From NCBI RefSeq assembly GCF_020529025.1, contig NZ_JACNMM010000006.1:1-64000 (forward strand): DNA of 64,000 bases, in the 5' to 3' direction. A program made the translations under genes and the position numbers. The notes under the pieces are model-generated. The model saw nothing but the letters and a program-made list of their open reading frames with translations, was not told the origin of the DNA and made no database searches. Position 1 is the first letter of the stretch; each line of letters starts with the position of its first letter. Shown here piece by piece: positions 34,784-42,820 of this stretch. This DNA comes from Oceaniglobus trochenteri. GTDB lineage: Bacteria > Pseudomonadota > Alphaproteobacteria > Rhodobacterales > Rhodobacteraceae.

Positions 34784-35845
34784 ATGATCAAGCGTACCTT
34801 CAATACCATGGCGGCGGTCGGGCTGATGGTCGGGCTTGGCGCCTGCACCACGCTGACCGATCTGTCCGAAGGCCCCTACCCCGCGGAATTCAGCCAGATC
34901 ACGCCGCAGAACCGCGCCTTGCGCGAAGTTCCGGCACCGGCCCGTCGCATCACCGTGTCGGTCTATGATTTCCCCGACCTGACAGGCCAGTACAAGGAGC
35001 CGGCGAACGTGCAATCGCTGTCGCGTGCGGTCAGCCAGGGTGGCGCGCCGATGCTGATCAAGGCACTTCAGGATGCCGGAGAGCGGCGCTGGTTCACGGT
35101 TCTTGACCGTTCGAACCTCGAATCCCTGATCCGCGAACGCCAGATCGTCACCGAGATGCGCCGCATCTACCGGGGCGAGCAGAACGTGAACCCCGATGCC
35201 CTTGCCCCGCTGGATCATTCCGGAATCATCCTTCAGGGCGGCATCATCGGCTATGACAGCAACACGATGACCGGTGGCTATGGCGCGCGCTATCTTGGCG
35301 TGGGCGGCGACCGGAAGTGGAAGCTTGATATCGTCACCGTGTCCCTGCGCGCCGTTTCAACCAACACGGGCGAGGTTCTGGCCAGCGTCGTGGTGCGCAA
35401 GCCGATTGCCTCGATCTCGGATCGCGGCTCGATCTTCCGCTATGTCGCGCTGGACGAACTGCTTGAGGCCGAAGCCGGTGTCGCCGCCAACGAGCCAAAG
35501 CAGCTGGCGGTGGAACAGGCCATCGAAAAGGCCGTCATGGCCCTGATCGCCGAGGGGGCCGAACTGGGCATCTGGGATTTCGCCCATCCCGCTTCGGGCA
35601 GCGTGTTCATCAGCAACTATCGCGCGCAGAAGTATCGCGGCAACCCGCCGGGCACGGCCCAGCCTGTCGTCCTGCCGCAAACCGCCAATGCCGCGCGCAC
35701 GGTCAAGACCCGCCCGGCCCGGCGCGAAACCCCGCGGCGCGTGACCCAGAAGGTGATCGAGCGGCGCCTGCCGCCTGCCCCGCAACCGGCGGAACCCGCG
35801 CCACCGCCGCCGCCCGCGGCGGAAACCGGCGAAACGGTCGGATGA
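34784..35845 (+). CDS. csgG: Curli secretion-pore lipoprotein CsgG
   Basis: 353 residues. Lipobox LGAC with Cys21. Family sequence includes VYDFPDLTGQYKEP, a segment starting ERRWFTVLDRSNLESLI, and membrane-strand and C-loop segments (GGIIGYDSNTMTGGYGARYLG). CsgG forms the nonameric outer-membrane pore for curlin export. E. coli CsgG has 277 residues; here a Pro/Arg-rich tail (about residues 285-353, LPPAPQPAEPAPPPPPAAE) is added. It is co-transcribed with csgF and ends at a strong terminator. Confidence 0.96.
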   Translation: MIKRTFNTMAAVGLMVGLGACTTLTDLSEGPYPAEFSQITPQNRALREVPAPARRITVSVYDFPDLTGQYKEPANVQSLSRAVSQGGAPMLIKALQDAGERRWFTVLDRSNLESLIRERQIVTEMRRIYRGEQNVNPDALAPLDHSGIILQGGIIGYDSNTMTGGYGARYLGVGGDRKWKLDIVTVSLRAVSTNTGEVLASVVVRKPIASISDRGSIFRYVALDELLEAEAGVAANEPKQLAVEQAIEKAVMALIAEGAELGIWDFAHPASGSVFISNYRAQKYRGNPPGTAQPVVLPQTANAARTVKTRPARRETPRRVTQKVIERRLPPAPQPAEPAPPPPPAAETGETVG

Positions 35846-35854
35846 CATGATCCG

Positions 35855-35884
35855 GGGGTGGCCAGCAGCCACCCCTTTTCATTT
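35855..35884 (+). terminator. Terminator after csgFG
   Basis: 8-bp stem GGGGTGGC/GCCACCCC with loop CAGCA, then TTTTCATTTT. It separates csgFG from the following curlin genes, which therefore need their own promoter in 35885-36004. Confidence 0.92.
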
Positions 35885-36004
35885 TCGCTATCGCCACATT
35901 GTTTCCTCATCCCGTCCCCAACTGACCTTAAAGGCTCCGTATTGGGGCCGGATTTGAATGCGACCCTAGCCTTGTAGCAGAAAAAACTATAAGTTGAGGG
36001 CGCC

Positions 36005-36496
36005 ATGACACAATACAACCTTAAATTGAATTACGCCGCCCGCCTAATTGGCGCCCTGGCCATTTTCACCTCGCTTTCCGGCGCGGCCGCCGCGGATCCG
36101 GAAAACAATGCGAACATCCTGGAAATCATCAATACCGGCCAGATGAATATCCTTTCCATCGCTCAATCCCCCGGCGCCGGACACAGTGCGCGCGTTACGA
36201 TTTCCGGGCGCGGCAATGGTGCCCCGACCGAAGAATTTTCGGCAACGCCACGCTGGTTTCTGCCCATCGCCCCCGGAACGATTGAACAGACTGGCGAATC
36301 GCAGTTCGCCTCGCTTGAGGTTTCGGGCCTAGGAAACCTGTTTGCCATTCGCCAGAGCGGCGGATCGAACCATGTTTCCGGCGCCATTTCCGGCATCGCG
36401 AACCAGGCTGCCGTCATCCAGGCGGGTTTCAACAATCGCGCCGTCTTTACCCAGCAGGGCACCAACAACTTTGTGGCTATCAATCAGAGCATGTGA
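36005..36496 (+). CDS. Short curlin-repeat protein (163 aa, CsgA/CsgB-sized)
   Basis: Start ATG 36005 with GAGGG upstream. Signal peptide ends SGAAAAD. Curlin-like strands include IINTGQMNILSIAQS, FAIRQSGGSNHVSG, AVIQAGFNNRAVFTQQG and the terminal NNFVAINQSM. One repeat is interrupted by a Pro/Trp-containing loop (ATPRWFLPIAPG), unusual for curlins. Size matches E. coli CsgA and CsgB, and the imperfect repeats resemble the nucleator CsgB, but I cannot assign major or minor role. Confidence 0.85.
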   Translation: MTQYNLKLNYAARLIGALAIFTSLSGAAAADPENNANILEIINTGQMNILSIAQSPGAGHSARVTISGRGNGAPTEEFSATPRWFLPIAPGTIEQTGESQFASLEVSGLGNLFAIRQSGGSNHVSGAISGIANQAAVIQAGFNNRAVFTQQGTNNFVAINQSM

Positions 36497-36534
36497 TACC
36501 TTTCCGATACTTATTTGATTAAAGAGGTGTATCC

Positions 36535-37167
36535 ATGTCATTTCCGTCGATGCGCTTTTCTGCCGCGCTCGCAGGCTTCGCTCTGATAGCCTCGCAAGGG
36601 ATGGCAGATGGGAACCGGCTTTTCATTTCCCAGGACAACAGCCTTGCGCCTGCCGTGGGTAACACTCTTTTCGTCGATCAATCGCTGGCCTCGGGTTCGG
36701 TGATCAGCGGCGCCATCGGAAGCGAGACTTCGGCAACCCAGCAGGGCGATGGTAACACCGCCGAGATTACGATCGCCAATGTCGGCGGCCAAGTCGCGCT
36801 GAACCAGGTGGCCACGGGCAACGGGCCGGGCAACAGTGCCGCGGTCGATCTGTCGGGTCTTCTGGCTACCGGCATTCTGACGCAGACCGGTCTGGGCAAC
36901 AATGGCACGCTGACCGTATCGGGCGCGAATGCCACCGGCCTGCTTGAACAGTTCGGCGACAACAACGATGGCAGCGTCAACGTGACCGGCCGCAATGCCC
37001 GCGCTCAACTTACGCAGGATGGCGACAACAACTCGACCGGTCTGACCGTGACCGGTGCGGATGCGAACGTGACGCTGACCCAGACCGGCAACAATATCGT
37101 TTCGACGCCTTCGGTCATCACCAACGGCGGCACGGTCATCATCAACCAGACCACGCTGAACCCGTGA
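36535..37167 (+). CDS. Curlin-repeat protein (210 aa)
   Basis: ATG 36535, AGAGGTG upstream. Signal peptide ends SQGMAD. Mature repeats such as SATQQGDGNTAEITIANVGG, LTQTGLGNNGTLTVSGANAT and LTQDGDNNSTGLTVTGAD have the Gln-Gly-x-x-Asn pattern with about 22-23-residue spacing. Its stop overlaps the GTG of csgH (GTGA), so the two are translationally coupled, which suggests this curlin and CsgH are produced together. Confidence 0.87.
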   Translation: MSFPSMRFSAALAGFALIASQGMADGNRLFISQDNSLAPAVGNTLFVDQSLASGSVISGAIGSETSATQQGDGNTAEITIANVGGQVALNQVATGNGPGNSAAVDLSGLLATGILTQTGLGNNGTLTVSGANATGLLEQFGDNNDGSVNVTGRNARAQLTQDGDNNSTGLTVTGADANVTLTQTGNNIVSTPSVITNGGTVIINQTTLNP

Positions 37168-37547
37168 TCGGCCCCTCGATGCTGCGTGCCCTCCTGTTGG
37201 GAGCCCTCGTTGCGCTGTCCCCGGCGGCACAGGCGCAGGACACGGTTCTGGCCCTTCCCGAAATCGATATCGAGCCTCAAGACGGCATGCTGTCGATCTC
37301 GGGCCGGGTGACCGGTCTGGCCGAGGGAACGGTGACGGCAAGGCTGGCCATCGCCAAATCCGGCGCCGGGGGCACTGTGAACACCTCGCAGGGTGGCGAG
37401 ATCGCGGTCAGCGCCGGCAGTTCCGACATCGTCGCCTCGACCCGGCTGTCGGCTGGCCCGGATGTCACGCTTGAGGTGACGTTGACACTTTGGGACGGAG
37501 AGGTTTCCATCGGATCGACAACGGTCACGCTCGGCCAGGCCAAGTGA
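37164..37547 (+). CDS. csgH: CsgH-like curli chaperone/inhibitor
   Basis: 127 residues from GTG 37164 (an ATG five codons on is possible). Signal peptide ends SPAAQAQD. The mature domain is an all-beta sandwich with ISGRVTGLAEGTVTARLAI and the segment GGTVNTSQGGEIAVSAG, matching the pattern of CsgH, the alphaproteobacterial counterpart of CsgC. In the periplasm it would keep curlins from aggregating before export. Position inside the curlin operon supports the call. Confidence 0.82.
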   Translation: MIGPSMLRALLLGALVALSPAAQAQDTVLALPEIDIEPQDGMLSISGRVTGLAEGTVTARLAIAKSGAGGTVNTSQGGEIAVSAGSSDIVASTRLSAGPDVTLEVTLTLWDGEVSIGSTTVTLGQAK

Positions 37548-37573
37548 TCCAACAAGTAACCGGGAACCGCCGT

Positions 37574-38311
37574 ATGAAGCGTTCAGTGCTATCCGCCCTC
37601 GCCCTTGCCCTAACCACCCTTCTGCCCCAGGGCGCCGCCGCCCAGACCGAACAGGATTTCATCAATGCCTTCGGGGGCGAATGGTACGTTTTCGAACCGT
37701 CCCAGCGGCAGGACGGTGACGTCTGCGCGATCACCCTTTCCAAGGAACGCAAGGACGATCTTCTGCCTGCCGTGACAAAGGGCTGCGCGGCACCGCTGTC
37801 GACAGCCGATAGCTGGTTGATCAACCAGGGCCAGATCGTTCTTTCCGCAGGAGAGGATGTGCTGGCGGTGATGGGCGGAAACCAGTTCCGCATCACCGGT
37901 GAACTGAGTGGCTCAAGCACGAGCCTTGTGATCGAACGCGCCCAGGGCGACGGAAACAGCGCCCGGATCGCCGCGGCCCTGCGCAAGCACAAGTGTTATT
38001 ACCTGGGGTTCGGTCAGGACTGTGCCGAAAAATCCGATCTTTCCATTCCCGAGATGGCGGGCGAACCGCCGGTCGCGACCATCCGCACGCTGGCCAATCT
38101 GAACGCCCGCGCCCAGCCGCGCCGCGACGCGGCAACCATCGGCAATATCGCCCAGGGCACCGAAGTGCGGGTCAACCAGTGCCTGACCGCATCCGACGGC
38201 CCCTGGTGCCGCGCGCGGATCGGTGAGAACGTGATCTGGCTGGCCATGACCGCCCTGCGCCAGGATGAATGGCCGATCGTCACCTATCGCGCCGTCGCAC
38301 CGGGCGAATAA
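37574..38311 (+). CDS. Secreted Inh/Omp19-like plus bacterial SH3 domain protein in the curli operon
   Basis: 245 residues from ATG 37574; an in-frame start at 37490 lies inside csgH and is unlikely. Signal peptide ends GAAAQT. Residues about 25-125 (FGGEWYVFEP, VCAITLSKERKDDLLP, KGCAAPLS, WLINQGQIVLS) resemble the AprI/Inh/Omp19 protease-inhibitor barrel, including its Cys pair. Residues about 165-230 are an SH3b domain (TLANLNARAQPRRDAATIG, GPWCRARIGENVIWL). It is 26 bp after csgH and before the terminator. A periplasmic accessory factor for curli, perhaps protecting subunits from proteolysis, is inferred. Confidence 0.72.
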   Translation: MKRSVLSALALALTTLLPQGAAAQTEQDFINAFGGEWYVFEPSQRQDGDVCAITLSKERKDDLLPAVTKGCAAPLSTADSWLINQGQIVLSAGEDVLAVMGGNQFRITGELSGSSTSLVIERAQGDGNSARIAAALRKHKCYYLGFGQDCAEKSDLSIPEMAGEPPVATIRTLANLNARAQPRRDAATIGNIAQGTEVRVNQCLTASDGPWCRARIGENVIWLAMTALRQDEWPIVTYRAVAPGE

Positions 38312-38350
38312 CCCCCTGGCGGGAATTTAACCGACAGGTTTGATACATCT

Positions 38351-38381
38351 GGGGGGCCGGTTTGCCCCCCTTTCCGTTTTT
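38351..38381 (+). terminator. Terminator of the rightward curlin operon
   Basis: 7-bp stem GGGGGGC/GCCCCCC with a 6-nt loop, followed by TTTCCGTTTTTA on the plus strand. Confidence 0.88.
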
Positions 38382-38386
38382 ATGGT

Positions 38387-39790
38387 TCAGGCCTTGCGGA
38401 TCACGATCAGGCTGTCGAGATCGCGGTCGGGCAGGAGCATGAGCCGGTCTTCGCGATCCTGGGTGAAACGGCGCTGGTCGGCGCCGCTTTCGGGGTCGAT
38501 GATCCGCACCTCGATCCGGTCACAGTCCATGCCTGACAGGTCCAGCGTCACGATGTTGCGTACCGGCACATAGGCCAGCACCCATTCACCGCCCGTATCG
38601 CGCGCCACGCGGATATGGGCCGCCGGGTCAAGGTTGGTCTGACCGGCAAACTCCAGCCCGATCGCCATGCGGTCGGGCCAGGCAGCTTCCTGTCGGAAAG
38701 GGACGAACAACTCCTGCGCCGGCTCCAGCCTTCCCTGTCCCAGATCGGCCAACAGATCCTTCAGCAGCACAAGCTGCGACGAACCTGGCGCCGACAGGGC
38801 CTCGCGCCAATCGGGAAGCCCGCCTTCGTCCCAGGCATGGGGGCGGTCGCCGTCGCGCAGGACCTGGCGAATGGAATCGTGGCCATAGGTGAACCCCGCC
38901 GCCCCCGCCAGAACCGTGCGATAATAGGACTTGCGCACGTCATAGGCGGTGAACTGCGGCAGGAAGGCGCGGGCGCCCTTCGTGAAGGTGTGATGGGGCG
39001 TGCGCTGGCCGAAGACGAACATGCGCGCCGCCTCATAGTTCGGCTCCATGTCGATCACCGGCTTCCTGGGCGAGGTGCGGAACAACCGTTCGACATAGGT
39101 GTAACCGGGCACGTTGGGCTTGTAATGGCTGGTTTGCAGGGCGTTGAAATCCAGCCAGGCCTCGCTGTGGAAGATCTCGGACGACCCCAGCCCGTTGGGA
39201 TAAAAGGTCACCAGCCGCTTGCCGCTGGCCCCGGCGCGGATGCCTTCGGCCATGGCGCGGATCGTGGCGGCCTGCTCCTGCTCCAGGATCGGGCTGTCGC
39301 CGCCCAGAACCCAGATCACGTTGTCGCAATCACCCAGGGCATCCGACAGGAAGCGGCAGTATTCGCGCCCCTTTTCGGCATCCATGATCACCGGCCCGGC
39401 CGAGTTGGAATGCGCGTTCCACTTGTCGCCCCAGGTGGGCAGCAGTGCCATGATCAGCCCGTGTTCGGCCGCCGCGCGGGTCATCGCCACCACATTGTCG
39501 ATCCAGGCGGGGTTCATCCGCACGGCATACATGTCTTCTACGCTGGCAAAGGGGCGGTCGCCCGCGACGTTGGCGGTGTTGGGTTCGAACAGGTCGCGGA
39601 AGACGCAGGCCTGCACGGCGGTGAACCCCTTTTCGGCGCGGTCCGTGAACAGGGTGCGCGTGTCGGCTTCGTCAAGGTCGCAGAACAGGGTCCAGGCCGT
39701 GTCGGACAGGTAGAAGAACGGGCGTCCGTCTTCGTATTCAAGCCGGTGCCCATCGGCGGCGACGCGGGTGGCGAGGGTCGGTTCGTTCAT
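38387..39790 (-). CDS. DUF4038 (apiosidase-like) glycoside-hydrolase-type protein
   Basis: 467 residues, ATG 39790. It opens with the DUF4038 pattern (PFFYLSDTAWTLFCDL, EKGFTAVQACVF) of a TIM barrel found in GH140 apiosidases; acidic candidates lie in WVLGGDSPILEQEQ and VIDMEPNYEAA. The C-terminal small domain (VLAYVPVRNIVTLDLSG) matches the beta domain usually attached. No signal peptide, so probably cytoplasmic action on an imported sugar or glycoside. It is the last gene of the long leftward TRAP operon, 16 bp after the DctM gene. Confidence 0.85.
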   Translation of the reverse strand: MNEPTLATRVAADGHRLEYEDGRPFFYLSDTAWTLFCDLDEADTRTLFTDRAEKGFTAVQACVFRDLFEPNTANVAGDRPFASVEDMYAVRMNPAWIDNVVAMTRAAAEHGLIMALLPTWGDKWNAHSNSAGPVIMDAEKGREYCRFLSDALGDCDNVIWVLGGDSPILEQEQAATIRAMAEGIRAGASGKRLVTFYPNGLGSSEIFHSEAWLDFNALQTSHYKPNVPGYTYVERLFRTSPRKPVIDMEPNYEAARMFVFGQRTPHHTFTKGARAFLPQFTAYDVRKSYYRTVLAGAAGFTYGHDSIRQVLRDGDRPHAWDEGGLPDWREALSAPGSSQLVLLKDLLADLGQGRLEPAQELFVPFRQEAAWPDRMAIGLEFAGQTNLDPAAHIRVARDTGGEWVLAYVPVRNIVTLDLSGMDCDRIEVRIIDPESGADQRRFTQDREDRLMLLPDRDLDSLIVIRKA

Positions 39791-39806
39791 GGAAACTCCT
39801 GAAGTG

Positions 39807-41105
39807 TCAGTTGGCGCTCATGCTGGGGATGAACAGCACGAGTTCGGGGATGAAGGTGACCAGCACGAGAACGACGATCATCACGCCGACGATGGGAATG
39901 ATCTCTTTGATGATCTTGTGCAGCGGCACGCCCGACACCGCCGAGGTGATGAACAGCAGCCCCCCCACCGGCGGCGTCGAAAGCCCGATCATCATGTTCA
40001 GGATCAGCACGACCCCGAAATGCACCAGGTCGATGCCAAAGGCGTTGGCCATGGGAATGACCAGCGGCACGAAGACGATCAGCAGCACCATGGTGTCGAT
40101 GATCATGCCCAGGGCCAGGAAGGCCAGGTTGACCAGCAACAGCAACATCAGCTTGGAGGATGAGAAATCCAGCAGCAGCGCCGTCAGGTGCTGGGACACC
40201 TGTTCGTAAGAGATGATGAAGGAAAAGGCGAAGGCGGCACCGATCTTGACCGCGACGATGGCCGTCATTTCCGCCGATTCCACCAGCACGACCCAAAGCC
40301 GCCGCAGCCCCATGTTGCGATAGATCACCATGCCGACAAAGACGGCCCAGACGGCGGCGATCGCTCCGCCTTCGGTTGGGGTGAACACGCCACCGTAGAT
40401 GCCGGTCAGCAGGATCACCGGGGTGATCAGCGCGGGCAGCGCCTTCAGCGTCATCAGGACCCATTGCACGACCGTGATCTTCACGGTTTCCTTGGGATAG
40501 TTGCGGCGGTGGGCGATGTAGACGACGTAGGCCATCAGGAACAGCGCCAGCAGAACGCCGGGCACGATACCCCCAAGGAAAAGCGACCCGACCGAGGCCC
40601 CCGACAGCGTGGCATAGAGGATCATCGGAATGCTGGGCGGAAAGATCGGCCCGATGGTGGCCGAGGCGGCGGTGATGGCGCAGGCGAACCCGTCATCATA
40701 GCCACGCTTCTGCATGGCGCGGATCTCCATCAGGCCCAGCCCGGCAGCATCGGCTGTGGCCGCGCCCGACATCCCCGAAAAAATCAGCGAGGCGACGACG
40801 TTCACATGCCCCATGCCGCCCTTGAACCGCCCGACCAGCGTAAGCGCCCAGTTGAAGATCAGGTCGGTCACGCCGCCTTCGTTCATCACCCTTGCGGCAA
40901 AGATGAACAGCGGAATCGCGATCATCACGAACTTGACGTGAAGCTGACTGACGAACTGGGTCGTGACCATTTCGATGGTGGTCGCGGGGCCGGGTTCGAT
41001 CATGAAATAGAAGACGCAGGCGGCCATCATGCCGATGGCAATGGGCATGCGGATACAGAAGGTGACGACGAAAACCGCCACGAATACGATGAATGCGATG
41101 CTCAC
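39807..41105 (-). CDS. TRAP transporter large permease (DctM)
   Basis: 432 residues, about 12 membrane helices. Family motifs include FIFAARVMNEGG, FSGMSGAATADAAGLG, IGPIFPPSIPMILYA and FTPTEGGAIAAVWA. ATGA overlap with the DctQ gene. Forms the channel subunit of a tripartite ATP-independent importer with the two preceding genes. Confidence 0.95.
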   Translation of the reverse strand: MSIAFIVFVAVFVVTFCIRMPIAIGMMAACVFYFMIEPGPATTIEMVTTQFVSQLHVKFVMIAIPLFIFAARVMNEGGVTDLIFNWALTLVGRFKGGMGHVNVVASLIFSGMSGAATADAAGLGLMEIRAMQKRGYDDGFACAITAASATIGPIFPPSIPMILYATLSGASVGSLFLGGIVPGVLLALFLMAYVVYIAHRRNYPKETVKITVVQWVLMTLKALPALITPVILLTGIYGGVFTPTEGGAIAAVWAVFVGMVIYRNMGLRRLWVVLVESAEMTAIVAVKIGAAFAFSFIISYEQVSQHLTALLLDFSSSKLMLLLLVNLAFLALGMIIDTMVLLIVFVPLVIPMANAFGIDLVHFGVVLILNMMIGLSTPPVGGLLFITSAVSGVPLHKIIKEIIPIVGVMIVVLVLVTFIPELVLFIPSMSAN

Positions 41106-41665
41106 AATCCGCGCTCCATTTCTACGTTGTCCGTGTGATCGCCCGGCAGGTGGCGCGGGGGATAGGGTGGGCCGGCGCGCAATTCACGCAGGTCGCGCAG
41201 GATGCGGGCGGCAAAGCGCAGGATCAGTGCGGCCAGAAGAACCATGAAGGGCGCGTAGACCAGGCTCATCTTGATGGGCAGCACGAAGGACGAGCGGAAG
41301 TTCATGTAGCTGATGTACTGGATCGACGGCACCACAAGGGCCAGCAGCGCCACCAGAAGGATGGTGTGGCCGATCACGTCGGAAATGCGCTTGCCACGGA
41401 CCGACAGGCGTTCGTGGATCATGTCGAACCGGATCAGCCGTTCGTCACGCTCGGCATAGCCGACGCCGAAACAGACCAGCCAGAGGAAGAAGAAACCGAC
41501 CATTTCCTCGGGCCAGGCAAGCGAGCGGAAGAAATAGCGGCAGATGATCTGAAGCAGGAATACCGTCACGATACCCAGCAGAAGCGCCGCGGGAAGGTGT
41601 TTTTCGATGAGGTCGAGCGCAAAGCGCCCCGCCTTCAGCCATCGGTGTTTCGCGGTGTCATCCAT
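41102..41665 (-). CDS. TRAP transporter small permease (DctQ)
   Basis: 187 residues from ATG 41665; the longer open frame to 41890 overlaps the binding-protein gene and is rejected. Four helices, with the DctQ pattern CRYFFRSLAWPEEMVGFFFLW (helix 2) and ERLIRFDMI after it. It lies 76 bp after the binding-protein stop, with a hairpin in between. Confidence 0.92.
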   Translation of the reverse strand: MDDTAKHRWLKAGRFALDLIEKHLPAALLLGIVTVFLLQIICRYFFRSLAWPEEMVGFFFLWLVCFGVGYAERDERLIRFDMIHERLSVRGKRISDVIGHTILLVALLALVVPSIQYISYMNFRSSFVLPIKMSLVYAPFMVLLAALILRFAARILRDLRELRAGPPYPPRHLPGDHTDNVEMERGL

Positions 41666-41697
41666 CGCGGTGCGTTCCTGTGAAAATGGGGAAAGGT

Positions 41698-41723
41698 CCG
41701 CGCGCCACGGAATGGGCGCGCGG
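41698..41723 (-). other. Hairpin between TRAP binding-protein and permease genes
   Basis: 9-bp stem CCGCGCGCC/GGCGCGCGG with an 8-nt loop; on the minus strand only a short T-run follows (CCTTTCCCC). Probably a leaky attenuator or stabiliser allowing more binding protein than permease. Confidence 0.5.
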
Positions 41724-41741
41724 TGGGGAAATCGGGCCGGA

Positions 41742-42749
41742 TCAGTCGGCCATGTCGCGGATGGCCTGGAGAATCTCCATGTCCCATTGCGCGGTGATTT
41801 CGGGGTGGCTTTCGTAATAGGCGCGGGCGTGCTCGATGAAGGCTTCCTTGTCGGGCTCGACGATTTCGATTCCCATCGCCTTGAATTCATCCAGCAGCGA
41901 TTGTTCGCCCTGCTTGATCAGGTCGCTGGCATAGGCGTGCGCCTCGTCGGCGGCCTGCTGAACCCAGCCCTTTTCCTCGTCACTCAGCGACTGCCAGACC
42001 TGTTCGTTGATGGCATAGTGCAGGTTCCAGACCAGGTGATCGGTCAGGACGAGCTGCTTGGTCTGCTCGACGAAACCCATGGCCTTGCTGACGGTCAGCC
42101 CGTTGTCCTGACCATCGACGGTGCCGGTCTGCATCGCCAGGTAGGTTTCGTTGAAGGCCACCGGCGTCGGATCGGCGCCCAATGCCTCGCCCAGGGCGAT
42201 CCAGGACGGATAGTTCGCCATCCGCAGCTTCACGCCTTTCAGATCCTCGGGGGTCATGACCGTGCGGTCCACGTTCTTGCTCAGCGAAAGCTGGCGGGTG
42301 CCGTAATAGACCATGCCGTTCAGGATGCGGACATTGGCCTTTTGCGCGATCTCGTCGAAGATCTTCTTGGCCACGTCGCTGTTCCAGAAGCGTTCTGCAT
42401 GTTCGACGCTTTCGAAGATATAGGCCGAGATGAACATGCCCGAATAGGGCACCTGCTCGGAAAAGCTGGACATGCCGGTATCGGCAAGCTGCACCTGGCC
42501 GCGCGCCAGGGCATCGCCGCCCGCGCCCTGGGAAAACAGCTGACCGCTGTCATAGACGGTCATCTTCAGCTTGCCGTCCGAAAGTTCGCCCAACCGCTCG
42601 GAGAACAGCCGTGCGCCCTTGGCGATCGGATCTTCCGGCACCATGATGGTCGAGAATGTCAGCTCGCGCTCCTGCGCGGCCAATGGTGCCGCGCTCAGCA
42701 TCGCACCGACCGCAAGCGCCGTCATCGTTTTCAGGAATGTGTGTTTCAT
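41742..42749 (-). CDS. TRAP transporter substrate-binding protein (DctP)
   Basis: 335 residues from ATG 42749, GGAGG 7 nt upstream. Signal peptide ends APLAAQ. DctP features: FSERLGELSDGKLKMTVYDSG, the carboxylate-binding Arg in GVKLRMANYPSW, and the conserved MQTGTVDGQDNG. Periplasmic receptor for an organic acid of unknown identity; the downstream-facing enzymes (CaiB, thiolase, AroQ-like) suggest an acid activated as a CoA ester. Confidence 0.93.
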   Translation of the reverse strand: MKHTFLKTMTALAVGAMLSAAPLAAQERELTFSTIMVPEDPIAKGARLFSERLGELSDGKLKMTVYDSGQLFSQGAGGDALARGQVQLADTGMSSFSEQVPYSGMFISAYIFESVEHAERFWNSDVAKKIFDEIAQKANVRILNGMVYYGTRQLSLSKNVDRTVMTPEDLKGVKLRMANYPSWIALGEALGADPTPVAFNETYLAMQTGTVDGQDNGLTVSKAMGFVEQTKQLVLTDHLVWNLHYAINEQVWQSLSDEEKGWVQQAADEAHAYASDLIKQGEQSLLDEFKAMGIEIVEPDKEAFIEHARAYYESHPEITAQWDMEILQAIRDMAD

Positions 42750-42782
42750 GTCGTTCCTCCGCATTTCGGCCCCCTGTGAAGG

Positions 42783-42810
42783 GCCACGCCCGGGCCGTGG
42801 CTGGCGTGGC
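42783..42810 (-). other. Hairpin between AroQ-like and TRAP binding-protein genes
   Basis: 8-bp inverted repeat GCCACGCC/GGCGTGGC with a 12-nt spacer in the 71-bp gap; no T-tract. Possibly an mRNA processing or stability element. Confidence 0.4.
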
Positions 42811-42820
42811 GCCGCTCTGT

